Below, piece after piece: positions 35,880-44,352 of a stretch of DNA of 64,000 nucleotides. The translations under genes were made by a program, and so were the position numbers. This DNA is from Flagellimonas aequoris. Lineage in GTDB: Bacteria; Bacteroidota; Bacteroidia; Flavobacteriales; Flavobacteriaceae. The stretch covers positions 5,001-69,000 of the forward strand of contig NZ_QXFJ01000015.1 in assembly GCF_003584165.1 (NCBI RefSeq), read 5' to 3'. The notes beneath the pieces were generated by a model. The model did not search any database and was not told where the DNA came from. It worked only from the letters and a program-made list of their open reading frames with translations. Within the stretch, counting starts at the first letter, position 1. Each line of letters starts with the position of its first letter.

Positions 35880-37343
35880 ATGGACATATTCAGGTTGAGA
35901 TGGTTGTTGCTGCTCTTCCCCGTATTGGGTATGGCCCAACAGGAAAATGCCAATTCCTATAAAAAGAGGGTTTTGGAATCCACCGAAGTGGATATCCTTT
36001 CCAGTTATTACGAACAAACGGGTAACAACGCATCCGTTACCGGAGGTATCGGTACAGAACAGCTTACCGATATAGCACCCTCCATTGTAGTGAGCATTCC
36101 CTTGAATGATGATGATGTTCTCAATATTGATGCGGGGATTTCTACCTATACCTCGGCTTCTTCAAGTAATTTGAACCCATTTGATTTAACACATTCATCA
36201 GGCAATGTGAGTGGGGCATCCAGGGGAGCGGTTGTGCAGCAAGAAGATACTTATGGGGGGGTTATAGGAAGTCCTTGGGTGGCTTCATCGGGTGCCTCGC
36301 GCCAAGATACTTGGGGAAGTATTTCGGCGGGGTATTCACACAGTTCCGATGATCGCAACCAGATTGTAAACGGAAACGTTTCCTTTGCTGCGGAGTTCGA
36401 TTACATTTCCTTTGGCTTTGGAGGTGGCTATACCCGACTTTTCAATGAAAAAAACACGGAATTAAGCCTAAAGGGAAGCGTGTTCTTGGATAGCTGGTTA
36501 CCGAGATACCCTACTGAATTGGATAGTTATTTGGAAGTTGATGGCAATCTGAATTCCGGGTTTTTTAGCGGAGTCGATATCTTGGACCAAAACGGAAACA
36601 TTACCAACAAAAGCGGTTCCAATACTTGGAATCCCATCAATGGGTTTAGTTTGATTTCGGACAAAAAGCGTAACAGTTACGCCTTTTCGGTTTCCTTTTC
36701 CCAAATATTGGGCAAGAATACCCAAATGTCCATTTTTGCGGATGTGGTCCGTCAAGAGGGATGGCTTTCCAACCCCATGCAACGGGTGTATTTTGCGGAT
36801 GTCCCCAACTATTTTATCGGAAATCCGGCCAGTATTCCTTTTTATACTTCTTCGCAAAACAAGGAAGTCTTTATGCTGGCCGACGATATGGAGCGGTTGC
36901 CGAACAATAGGTTCAAGATTCCTGTGGGTATTCGACTGAACCATTACTTCAATGAGATTTTGACGATTCGTACCTATTACCGTTACTATTTTGATGACTG
37001 GGGATTACGGGCGCATACGGCCAGCGTGGAACTACCCATCAAGATTTCGCAAAATTTCACCTTATATCCGTCCTATCGCTATTATACACAGAACCAGATA
37101 GACTATTTCGCGCCCTTTGACACCCATTTGTCCACGGAGCAGTACTATACTTCGGACTATGACCTTTCGCAGTACGATGCGCATCAATATGGATTTGGTA
37201 TTTCGTACACCGACATTTTTACCAAGTTCAAAACGTGGCGGTTCGGGTTAAAGAGTATTGATTTAAAGTATAACAACTACCAACGGAGTACTGGCCTAAA
37301 GGCCAATTATTTTGGCATTGGATTCAAATTTGAAATGGATTGA
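35880..37343 (+). CDS. DUF3570 outer-membrane beta-barrel protein
   Basis: 487 residues from the ATG at 35880, one base after the DUF4266 stop; an earlier in-frame ATG (35835) would lie inside DUF4266 and spoil the signal peptide. Signal LLLLFPVLGMAQQ, then the DUF3570 N-terminus (KKRVLESTEVDILSSYYEQ, SIVVSIPLNDDDVLNIDAG) and an antiparallel beta-barrel to a C-terminal aromatic strand (GIGFKFEMD). Two SGAS sequences (about residues 111-114 and 137-140) loosely recall the ApbE acceptor pattern. It probably sits in the outer membrane and works with ApbE and DUF4266. Confidence 0.87.
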   Translation: MDIFRLRWLLLLFPVLGMAQQENANSYKKRVLESTEVDILSSYYEQTGNNASVTGGIGTEQLTDIAPSIVVSIPLNDDDVLNIDAGISTYTSASSSNLNPFDLTHSSGNVSGASRGAVVQQEDTYGGVIGSPWVASSGASRQDTWGSISAGYSHSSDDRNQIVNGNVSFAAEFDYISFGFGGGYTRLFNEKNTELSLKGSVFLDSWLPRYPTELDSYLEVDGNLNSGFFSGVDILDQNGNITNKSGSNTWNPINGFSLISDKKRNSYAFSVSFSQILGKNTQMSIFADVVRQEGWLSNPMQRVYFADVPNYFIGNPASIPFYTSSQNKEVFMLADDMERLPNNRFKIPVGIRLNHYFNEILTIRTYYRYYFDDWGLRAHTASVELPIKISQNFTLYPSYRYYTQNQIDYFAPFDTHLSTEQYYTSDYDLSQYDAHQYGFGISYTDIFTKFKTWRFGLKSIDLKYNNYQRSTGLKANYFGIGFKFEMD

Positions 37344-37390
37344 ACGAGGTCTTTGAACCCTCAAAGCTCTTGCACATATTGATTGCATAC

Positions 37391-39364
37391 ATGAAAACGA
37401 GTTTAAAATTATTTCCCTCACGCTACACCTTGGTAAATGCCTTCTCGGTACTATTTCTGGCGTTGTCCTTTTTGATGCGTTTGGCATTTTTGATGATGGA
37501 CTTCTCACAAGTGGACCACTCTTTTATGGGGTTATTGAAGGTGTTTTTTGTGGGACTGTTCTTTGACCTGGGCACGGTGTCCTTCTTCTATGTGGTTGCC
37601 ACCCTTTATTTTTTGTTGATGCCCAAACGGTTTTATGGGACTTTGGTTGACCGTATATTGGTTTACTTCGGGTTTTCATTGGCCTTGCTGGTGATTTACT
37701 TTTCCTTTTTTGCTGAGGTCACCTTTTGGGATGAGTTTCAACGGCGGTTCAATTTTATCGCTGTAGATTATCTCATCTACACCTACGAGGTATTCAAGAA
37801 CATCAACGAATCCTATCCTTTGCCCCTTTTAATTGGAGGAATGCTGCTCTTGGTAGTGGCCACCGTATGGCTTTTTAAACGAAAGGGACTGTTCCAAAAG
37901 ACTTTCAATGCTGGTGAAGGATTCAAACAAAAATGGATTCCTTTTACCATGGCGATTGCCATCATGTTGTTCTATGGAGCATCCATTGAGAACGATTTGG
38001 CGGAAACATCAAACAATAGATATAACAACGAACTATCCAAAGCGGGCATCTATTCCTTTTTTGCTGCTTTCAGGAACAACGAACTCAGCTACACCGATTT
38101 TTATAAGACCATCCCCGAAAAGCAGGCCTTGGCAAATGTCCAACATCAGATCAGTGGGCCGTTGGACAGTCTGTTGCATCCTGAAAAGAACATTCTCAGG
38201 GCCATTAAGGGAGGGGTAGAGAAAAGACCTAATGTGATCTTGATTTGTGTAGAAAGCTTGAGTGCCGGTTATCTGGGCATTTTTGGCAATGAAAAGCATA
38301 TTACCCCAAACCTGGATTCCATTGCACAGGCCCAGACCTATTTTACCAATCTATATGCAACCGGAACCCGAACGGTAAGGGGCATGGAAGCCATCACCTT
38401 GAGCATTCCACCAACACCGGGAAGGAGTATCGTAAAGCGCAAGCATAACCAAAACTTGTTTACCATTGGAGAGGTATTCAAGAGCAAAGGATACTCCCGA
38501 ACCTTTTTTTATGGTGGGGATGGATACTTCGACAATATGGATAAATTTTTTAGTGGAAACGGGTTCGATATTGTGGACCGCGGGCGAGGATTTTTACCAT
38601 CAGGGGATATTGTCACTACTCGAAAGAATATTGAAGATGATGAAGTCACTTTTGAAAATGCCTGGGGGGTTTGCGATGAGGATATTTTTAACAAAGTGAT
38701 AAAAGAAGCAGATGCTGCATCGGAACAGGGAAAGCCCTTCTTCGATTTTATCATGACCACTTCCAACCATAAACCCTATACCTATCCTGAAGGGAAAATC
38801 GACATTCCTTCGGGAACGGGACGGAGCGGAGCGGTCAAATACACCGACTTTGCCATAGGTCAATTCTTGAAGCAGGCAAAATCCAAACCTTGGTACAACA
38901 ATACCGTTTTTGTGATCATGGCCGATCATTGTGCCAGCAGTGCAGGCCGATGGGAACTGGATGTGGACAATTATCACATTCCGGCCATTGTGGTGAATTT
39001 GGAGGGAGGCAAAGGGTATCAGATTACCCAACAATGCTCCCAGATCGATGTGATGCCGACCCTATTTTCCATGTTGGGTTGGAGCTACGAAAACAATTTT
39101 TTTGGTAGAGATGTTTTCGGCATGAAACCCGAGGAGCAAAGGGCTTTTGTAGGCAATTATAGAAAATTGGGACTATTGAAATCCAATGAATTGATGGTGT
39201 TGGGCGATGGCAAAGTGGCCAATCAATATACTTGGAACAAAGAAGATAACAGCCTTTCCGGTGAACCCACGGACGACGCGTTTTTGACCGAGACCATATC
39301 GTATTATCAATTGGCCGATTATCTCTACAATCAAGGAGGACTGGATCTAAATGCAAAACCATGA
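37391..39364 (+). CDS. LTA synthase-like sulfatase/phosphotransferase membrane protein
   Basis: About 657 residues from the ATG at 37391; a TTG at 37340 overlapping the DUF3570 stop is the alternative. Five N-terminal membrane helices (to about residue 200) and an extracytoplasmic alkaline-phosphatase-fold domain with an early metal-site Glu in ILICVESLSAG, nucleophile Thr region in ATGTRTVRGMEAI, later metal residues in VIMADHCASS and the substrate region YHIPAIVVN. It resembles lipoteichoic acid synthase and OpgB-like phosphoglycerol transferases. In a Gram-negative it probably moves phosphoglycerol or phosphoethanolamine to a glycan or lipid. Ends with a 4-nt overlap with the lipid kinase gene. 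Confidence 0.86.
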   Translation: MKTSLKLFPSRYTLVNAFSVLFLALSFLMRLAFLMMDFSQVDHSFMGLLKVFFVGLFFDLGTVSFFYVVATLYFLLMPKRFYGTLVDRILVYFGFSLALLVIYFSFFAEVTFWDEFQRRFNFIAVDYLIYTYEVFKNINESYPLPLLIGGMLLLVVATVWLFKRKGLFQKTFNAGEGFKQKWIPFTMAIAIMLFYGASIENDLAETSNNRYNNELSKAGIYSFFAAFRNNELSYTDFYKTIPEKQALANVQHQISGPLDSLLHPEKNILRAIKGGVEKRPNVILICVESLSAGYLGIFGNEKHITPNLDSIAQAQTYFTNLYATGTRTVRGMEAITLSIPPTPGRSIVKRKHNQNLFTIGEVFKSKGYSRTFFYGGDGYFDNMDKFFSGNGFDIVDRGRGFLPSGDIVTTRKNIEDDEVTFENAWGVCDEDIFNKVIKEADAASEQGKPFFDFIMTTSNHKPYTYPEGKIDIPSGTGRSGAVKYTDFAIGQFLKQAKSKPWYNNTVFVIMADHCASSAGRWELDVDNYHIPAIVVNLEGGKGYQITQQCSQIDVMPTLFSMLGWSYENNFFGRDVFGMKPEEQRAFVGNYRKLGLLKSNELMVLGDGKVANQYTWNKEDNSLSGEPTDDAFLTETISYYQLADYLYNQGGLDLNAKP

Positions 39365-40248
39365 ACAAGGTCCATTTTATAGTAAATCCGATAGCAGGAA
39401 AGGGAGATGGTACTTTTAATGAGGCCTCTTTATCCGGGTATTTTGAGCCCGAGCAATATGAGCTTACCGTAAAAACGTCTGACTATCCCGGACATGCGAC
39501 TTTGCTGGCCAAGGAATCTTTGGCGGAAGGAGCAGGAATCATTGTGGCCTGTGGAGGCGATGGCACCATCAATGAGGTGGCCTCCTGTCTGGTGCATACC
39601 AAAGTACTGTTGGGAATCATCCCCATGGGTTCGGGCAATGGTCTGGCGGAAAGTCTGGACATTTCCCGAAACATAAAAAGGGCGGTGGAAATCATCAAAA
39701 GTGGAAAAACCAATAGAATTGATGTGGCCATGGTAAACGGCAAGCCGTTTTTCAGCAACATGGGTATCGGGTTTGACGCCACTGTGATTTCCAACTACAA
39801 CGCTTCGCAGCACCGAAGGTTTTGGGCGTACCTCAAAGCGGTGATAAAATCCATCAGGGATTTTAAGTACAACGAAAAGATTAATGTGGAAATGAACGGG
39901 AAGAGTTTTAAGACCAGACCCTTTATGTTTTTCATTTCCAATTCAAAAGTTATGGGCTATGATATTTCGCTTACCCGAATGGCTTCCCTTCAGGATGGAT
40001 TGTTGGATGTGGTCATCATCGATGATTTGAGCAAGTTTCAGATGCTCTTCATGGGTCTGTTCATTCTATTGCGGTTGGATCAATATTTGAAAAAAATACA
40101 ATACTACAAGGTCAAACACTTAAAATTGGCCTTTGAGGACAAGCAAAAGGAACATTTGATGCAAGCGGATGGAGAGCTGCACAATCTTATGGACAGGGAA
40201 ATCTTTGTCAATGTAGAGGAAAAGGCTCTCCATGTTTTGTGCCCTTAG
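39361..40248 (+). CDS. diacylglycerol kinase-family lipid kinase
   Basis: 295 residues: HFIVNPIAGKGDG opening, then the catalytic IIVACGGDGTINEVA with the GGDGT signature, and IIPMGSGNGLAESL. The C-terminal domain carries the second conserved region (MGIGFDATVI) and ends with QADGELHNLMDREIF. It phosphorylates diacylglycerol, or possibly a long-chain base, at the cytoplasmic face. The overlap with the phosphotransferase gene fits a cycle in which phosphoglycerol transfer releases diacylglycerol that this kinase returns to phosphatidic acid. Confidence 0.9.
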   Translation: MNKVHFIVNPIAGKGDGTFNEASLSGYFEPEQYELTVKTSDYPGHATLLAKESLAEGAGIIVACGGDGTINEVASCLVHTKVLLGIIPMGSGNGLAESLDISRNIKRAVEIIKSGKTNRIDVAMVNGKPFFSNMGIGFDATVISNYNASQHRRFWAYLKAVIKSIRDFKYNEKINVEMNGKSFKTRPFMFFISNSKVMGYDISLTRMASLQDGLLDVVIIDDLSKFQMLFMGLFILLRLDQYLKKIQYYKVKHLKLAFEDKQKEHLMQADGELHNLMDREIFVNVEEKALHVLCP

Positions 40249-40327
40249 ACGATTGTTTTTTGATTTATATGTATTTAAGTTGTTAAGATGGGTGTTCAAG
40301 TTGGTTTTAATTAACTAAGCTTGACGC

Positions 40328-40357
40328 AAGCCTCCGGGAAACCGGGGGCTTTTTTAT
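40328..40357 (+). terminator. terminator of the thioredoxin-to-lipid-kinase operon
   Basis: 10-bp stem (AAGCCTCCGG 40328-40337, CCGGGGGCTT 40342-40351) with a GAAA loop and a T-run after it. Confidence 0.85.
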
Positions 40358-40405
40358 TGGGAGATATTCTTTGGTGATTTCAAAGGTCATTTCAGTTGGA
40401 ATCAA

Positions 40406-40413
40406 TAATTTTG
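40406..40413 (+). promoter_or_regulatory. candidate -7 element for queD
   Basis: TAATTTTG, a full match to TAnnTTTG, 34 nt before the ATG at 40448. No TTTG was found at the right distance upstream, so the assignment is tentative. Confidence 0.4.
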
Positions 40414-40447
40414 TGAATCCAAAAACAACAGAGAATTCACTTGCAAT

Positions 40448-40858
40448 ATGATTGCCACCATTTGTAGAAAAGCCCATTTTAATGCCGCACACAGGCTCCA
40501 CAATCCCAATTGGAGCAAGGAAAAGAACGTGGAGGTTTTTGGTAAGTGCAATAGCCCAAGTTTTCATGGCCACAATTTTGATTTGGAGGTCCGGATCAGG
40601 GGAGAGGTGGATCCCAATACGGGTTTTGTGATGGATTTGGCGGAATTGGGTATTTTGATTAAGAACGAGATCGAGGAACGTTTCGATCATAAAAACCTGA
40701 ATGAGGATTGCCCCGAATTCAAGGATCTGTTACCTACTACGGAGTACTTTGTAAAGGTCATTTATGATATCTTGAAACCAAAATTGGCAAAGGGCCAGTT
40801 GCTGCACATTACCCTACACGAAACATCAAAAAATTCGGCAGAGTATGGGGATTGGTAA
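40448..40858 (+). CDS. queD: 6-carboxy-tetrahydropterin synthase QueD
   Basis: 136 residues of the 6-pyruvoyl-tetrahydropterin synthase fold. Zinc ligands are the His residues in ICRKAHFNAAHRLHN and PSFHGHNFDLEVRI; a catalytic Cys lies in GKCNSPSFHGH. A C-terminal Glu (LHITLHETSKNSAEYGDW) binds the pterin. The CxxxHGH spacing favours queuosine biosynthesis (QueD) over the animal-type PTPS. It follows the terminator and lies 29 nt upstream of tRNA-Val(GAC), with no terminator between. Confidence 0.9.
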   Translation: MIATICRKAHFNAAHRLHNPNWSKEKNVEVFGKCNSPSFHGHNFDLEVRIRGEVDPNTGFVMDLAELGILIKNEIEERFDHKNLNEDCPEFKDLLPTTEYFVKVIYDILKPKLAKGQLLHITLHETSKNSAEYGDW

Positions 40859-40887
40859 TAATTTCCGATATTGCACCGCTTTTTAAT

Positions 40888-40962
40888 GGGATATTAGCTC
40901 AGTTGGTTTAGAGCGCTGCCTTGACAGGGCAGAGGTCACTGGTTCGAATCCAGTATATCCCA
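40888..40962 (+). tRNA. tRNA-Val (anticodon GAC)
   Basis: 75 nt cloverleaf: acceptor GGGATAT (40888-40894) pairs with ATATCCC (40955-40961), discriminator A. Anticodon stem CTGCC/GGCAG encloses loop TTGACAG with anticodon GAC. T loop TTCGAAT. CCA not encoded. A possible weak promoter-like sequence (GATATTGCACC) lies just upstream, inside the queD-tRNA gap. Confidence 0.95.
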
Positions 40963-40977
40963 CTCTTTTTCACTTCC

Positions 40978-42252
40978 TTACAAGTTTTCCAAGACCCGCT
41001 CCAAAGCCATTCCACGTGATCCCTTGATCAAAAGCGTTCCTTTTTTTAAAGGTTGATGGTTCAAATATTCCTTGAAATCTGTAAATGATCTGAACTTTTG
41101 GAAGGGAGTATCCACGCCAAAGAAGTTTTCCCCAACCAAATACACCTGTTCAAAATTCAATTGTTCGGCTAAGTCTGCAATACCCTGATGCTCTTCCGCG
41201 GCCGTCGGTCCCAATTCGAACATGTCGCCAATGATTACTATTTTATCAAGGGCATCCATGGCATGAAAGTTTTCCAAGGCAGCCTTCATACTGGTCGGGT
41301 TGGCATTATAGGCATCCAAGATTACCTTGTAGCCGTTCTTCTCCATGATCTGGGAACGGTTGTTCTTGGGTTGATAAGATTCAATTGCAGCTTTGATGTC
41401 CTCCAAAGGCACATTGAAATATTTTCCCATGAGAACGGCGGCACAACAATTCGTAAAATTGTATTTGCCGATGAGTTGGGATTCCATTCGAAGACCTTCA
41501 GCTTCCAAAACAACATAGGGATTGGCCTCTACAAATGCAATGTTGTAATACTTGCGGTCCGAAATACTGAATCCAATTTTTTTGGTGTATGTCGCTAGCT
41601 TTTTCCGTTGGATGGGATCATCACCATTCATGAATATGTGCTTGCCGTTGGAAATGAGGTAGTCATAAAGCTCGCTTTTGCCCTGTATAACACCCTCCAC
41701 ACCACCGAACCCTTCCAAATGGGCCTTGCCAAAATTGGTAATGTACCCAAAGTCGGGTTGTGCAATTTGACACAAATGGGCAATCTCGCCTTTATGGTTG
41801 GCACCCATTTCCACAATGGCCATTTCTGTGTCTTCCTTGATGGATAGAAGCGTCAGGGGCACCCCGATATGGTTGTTGAGGTTCCCTTGTGTGGCAATGG
41901 TCCTGTATTTTTTTGAAATCACCGCATTGATCAGCTCCTTTGTGGTGGTCTTGCCGTTGCTGCCGGTCAAGGAAATAATCTTGGCCTTGTTGTGGTTTCT
42001 ATGGTAGGTGGATAATTGTTGAAGGGTTTCCAACACATCATTCACCAAAATCGTCCTATTCGATGTTCTATGTTCTTCTTCATCTACGACGGCATATGCA
42101 GCCCCTTTTCCCAGTGCATCCTTTGCAAAGGCATTGCCATTGAAGTTGGGCCCCTTAAGGGCAAAGAATATACAGTTTTCCTCAATTTTTCGGGTATCGG
42201 TGCAAATGATAGGATGCTCTAAAAATAGAGCATGAAGCTTTTCCAATGTCAT
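40978..42252 (-). CDS. murF: UDP-N-acetylmuramoyl-tripeptide-D-alanyl-D-alanine ligase MurF
   Basis: 424 residues. Last cytoplasmic amino-acid ligation of the peptidoglycan precursor. ATP loop ISLTGSNGKTTTKELINAVI near residues 92-111, Mur-ligase centre IVEMGANHKGEIAHLCQIA (about 143-162), NFTNCCAAVLMG, and the C-terminal domain with VILDAYNANPTSMKAALE and IVIIGDMFELG. N-terminal uridine-binding domain present (ICTDTRKIEENCIFFALKG). It is preceded by the gldJ terminator and runs towards tRNA-Val. Confidence 0.95.
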   Translation of the reverse strand: MTLEKLHALFLEHPIICTDTRKIEENCIFFALKGPNFNGNAFAKDALGKGAAYAVVDEEEHRTSNRTILVNDVLETLQQLSTYHRNHNKAKIISLTGSNGKTTTKELINAVISKKYRTIATQGNLNNHIGVPLTLLSIKEDTEMAIVEMGANHKGEIAHLCQIAQPDFGYITNFGKAHLEGFGGVEGVIQGKSELYDYLISNGKHIFMNGDDPIQRKKLATYTKKIGFSISDRKYYNIAFVEANPYVVLEAEGLRMESQLIGKYNFTNCCAAVLMGKYFNVPLEDIKAAIESYQPKNNRSQIMEKNGYKVILDAYNANPTSMKAALENFHAMDALDKIVIIGDMFELGPTAAEEHQGIADLAEQLNFEQVYLVGENFFGVDTPFQKFRSFTDFKEYLNHQPLKKGTLLIKGSRGMALERVLENL

Positions 42253-42263
42253 GAATCGAAGAT

Positions 42264-42296
42264 AAAAAAAAGCCCCGATTTTTGGTCGGAGCTTTT
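42264..42296 (-). terminator. terminator of gldJ
   Basis: 11-bp stem (AAAAGCCCCGA 42268-42278 opposite TCGGAGCTTTT 42286-42296, one mismatch). On the minus strand it is followed by a run of T, 20 nt after the gldJ stop. Confidence 0.85.
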
Positions 42297-42315
42297 AAAA
42301 ATATGCTTACAGTTC

Positions 42316-43968
42316 TTATTTGGCTTTTTTGTGCCTAACCGTTTTGTTTTTGATCTTGGATTTGGAACCCACTCTGGACATGGCACATCTAAAACCGATG
42401 TCGTCCGTGGCCATATATTGTGGCAGATACCTTCTTTGGGCAGGGTCTAACCAATAGGCCCTGTCTCTCCAAGAACCACCTTTGTAAACCCTCACTTCAT
42501 CATTGATCAACGAGGTCCTGTAGTTGGATGTATCGTATTTACGAATAAGTTTACCGGTTGAGTCACGCTCAGCTTTGAACTGTGGTGAATCGTACATTTT
42601 TCTGTTGTCCTCTTCATCGCTGAAACGGTCAAAGAATCTTGAGGATCCTGGGTCACCATCCCTATACCCACGGTTGTCGCTCTTGTCAAAGTTGGTCCTT
42701 AGGTAAGTTTCTTCCTCACCAACAGGAACTTCTTTGATTTCTCCTGGAAGGTTCATGGCTACTACTTTACCGTTGGGTAAGGTGTCATAAACAATCTGGT
42801 CGGTCAATATTTCAACTTTACCATCTTCACCAATGGCTTTCTTCATGAAAACGTTACCACGGTAATAGTTAAAGTCACTGATCTCATCATCCACAATGGG
42901 GCGATATACGTCGGCAACCCATTCGCTTACGTTACCGGCCATGTCGTACAGACCAAAATCGTTGGGTTTATAGGATTTCACCTGGGCGGTAATGTCGGCA
43001 CCGTCATCGGACCACTCGGCAATACCACCGTAGTCACCTTTACCTTGTTTAAAGTTGGCCAACTGATCACCACGTCCCACACGTTGTCCGTTACGGGTGT
43101 AGTCACCTTCCCATGGGTATTTTTTTCTACCTCTGTAGTTGTTGTACTCTCTTGATCCAACCAAAGCTTGAGCAGCATATTCCCATTCGGTTTCGGTAGG
43201 AAGTCTATATTCGGGCATGATCACACCGCTGCTTCTTTTGGCAAATACGTTCACGGAGTCACGCTTTTGCTTTCCTTGCAACGAATCGATCTCACCACCA
43301 TAGACGGAAGTAGGGTTGTTCAAGTAAGCTTCGGTGCTAAAAGTACCGTCCACTTCCCCATTCAATACTTTATATTTGGTGTCATCGGCCAAATAACCTT
43401 CCCTTTCCAACATGGCTTCGTTCACCCTGTCGGTTCTCCATTCGGCGTATTGGGTAGCCTGTACCCAATTCACACCCACAACAGGATATTCCGCATAGGC
43501 TGGGTGCCTTAGGTAGTTGTTGGTCATGGTCTCGTTAAAGCCCAATCGGTTCCTCCACACCAAAGTATCAGGTAGGGCACCGGTATAAATATTGGTGTAG
43601 TTGGGGTTTTCCGGTGGATATACTTCCTTAAGATAATCAAGGTACTCCAAGTACATCACATTGGTTACCTCCGTTTCATCCATGTAGAAGGACTGTACGT
43701 GTTGTTGCGTAGGTGTGTTGTTCCAATCGTGCATAATGTCATCTTGGACCTTACCTTTGGTAAAGGTTCCACCTTCAACAAATACGGTTCCTGGAGGAGT
43801 TTCCTGCTCCTTGAAGTCGGAATTGTATTGGAACCCTCCTTCTTTGGCGTTGATTTTCCAACCAGTGGCTCTGGAAACGTTCTTGGAAGATGAAGAGTTT
43901 TTACAACTTGAAAAACTTCCCATCACAATAGCGCAAGAAAGGACAACTTTGATAAAGTGTTTTTTCAT
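42316..43968 (-). CDS. gldJ: gliding motility lipoprotein GldJ
   Basis: 550 residues. Lipoprotein signal (VVLSCAIVMGSFSSC, Cys at about 22). It has an FGE/SUMF1-type fold: GTVFVEGGTFTKG near residue 60, TEVTNVMYLEYLDYL, PVVGVNWVQATQYAEW, EYRLPTETEWEYAAQA, VSEWVADVYRP and near the end VRVYKGGSWRDRAYWLDPAQRRYL. The sulfatase-modifying activity is not expected here; GldJ is an essential part of the gliding/type IX secretion apparatus. It ends in a basic tail (KSKIKNKTVRHKKAK). It faces away from porV across a 384-bp gap. Confidence 0.94.
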   Translation of the reverse strand: MKKHFIKVVLSCAIVMGSFSSCKNSSSSKNVSRATGWKINAKEGGFQYNSDFKEQETPPGTVFVEGGTFTKGKVQDDIMHDWNNTPTQQHVQSFYMDETEVTNVMYLEYLDYLKEVYPPENPNYTNIYTGALPDTLVWRNRLGFNETMTNNYLRHPAYAEYPVVGVNWVQATQYAEWRTDRVNEAMLEREGYLADDTKYKVLNGEVDGTFSTEAYLNNPTSVYGGEIDSLQGKQKRDSVNVFAKRSSGVIMPEYRLPTETEWEYAAQALVGSREYNNYRGRKKYPWEGDYTRNGQRVGRGDQLANFKQGKGDYGGIAEWSDDGADITAQVKSYKPNDFGLYDMAGNVSEWVADVYRPIVDDEISDFNYYRGNVFMKKAIGEDGKVEILTDQIVYDTLPNGKVVAMNLPGEIKEVPVGEEETYLRTNFDKSDNRGYRDGDPGSSRFFDRFSDEEDNRKMYDSPQFKAERDSTGKLIRKYDTSNYRTSLINDEVRVYKGGSWRDRAYWLDPAQRRYLPQYMATDDIGFRCAMSRVGSKSKIKNKTVRHKKAK

Positions 43969-44352
43969 AATTTGGGCTTGAGTACTTTAATACTTAGGGC
44001 TTTATGCCCTTGGTAACTTCAACTTGTTTAGATTTTTTTAATCCTTCAATGGCATTAAAACGACATTTTTGCCATTATATTTTGTGCTCATCAAATAATT
44101 CTGGCCACGCCTGCTTTGGCACTGGCTACACTTTTGTAACGGAGATGGTTGTAAATTAGTATGGAAGATGCACTTTTTAACGGTCGTGCCACCTTGTAAT
44201 AGTGGGCTATTTCATATATAGGTATGCCTAACATCGAAAAAGGAACAAAAAATATGCACCTTGCCACAAGAATTTGCTCAAAAGACCGTTAACAGGTAAT
44301 ACATCCAAAACTATTTTGGACCGTGAACTTTACTAAACGCTAAAAACTTCGA
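43969..44352. other. divergent intergenic region between gldJ and porV
   Basis: 384 bp that must hold both promoters. In the gldJ leader there are small hairpins: AGTA/TACT around CTTTAA at 43981-43994 and AGGGC/GCCCT at 43996-44010. A partial -7-like sequence (TATTTTGG) lies at about 44313-44320 on the porV side. No reading frame has protein character. The length and hairpins leave room for regulation of both gliding/secretion genes. Confidence 0.5.
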
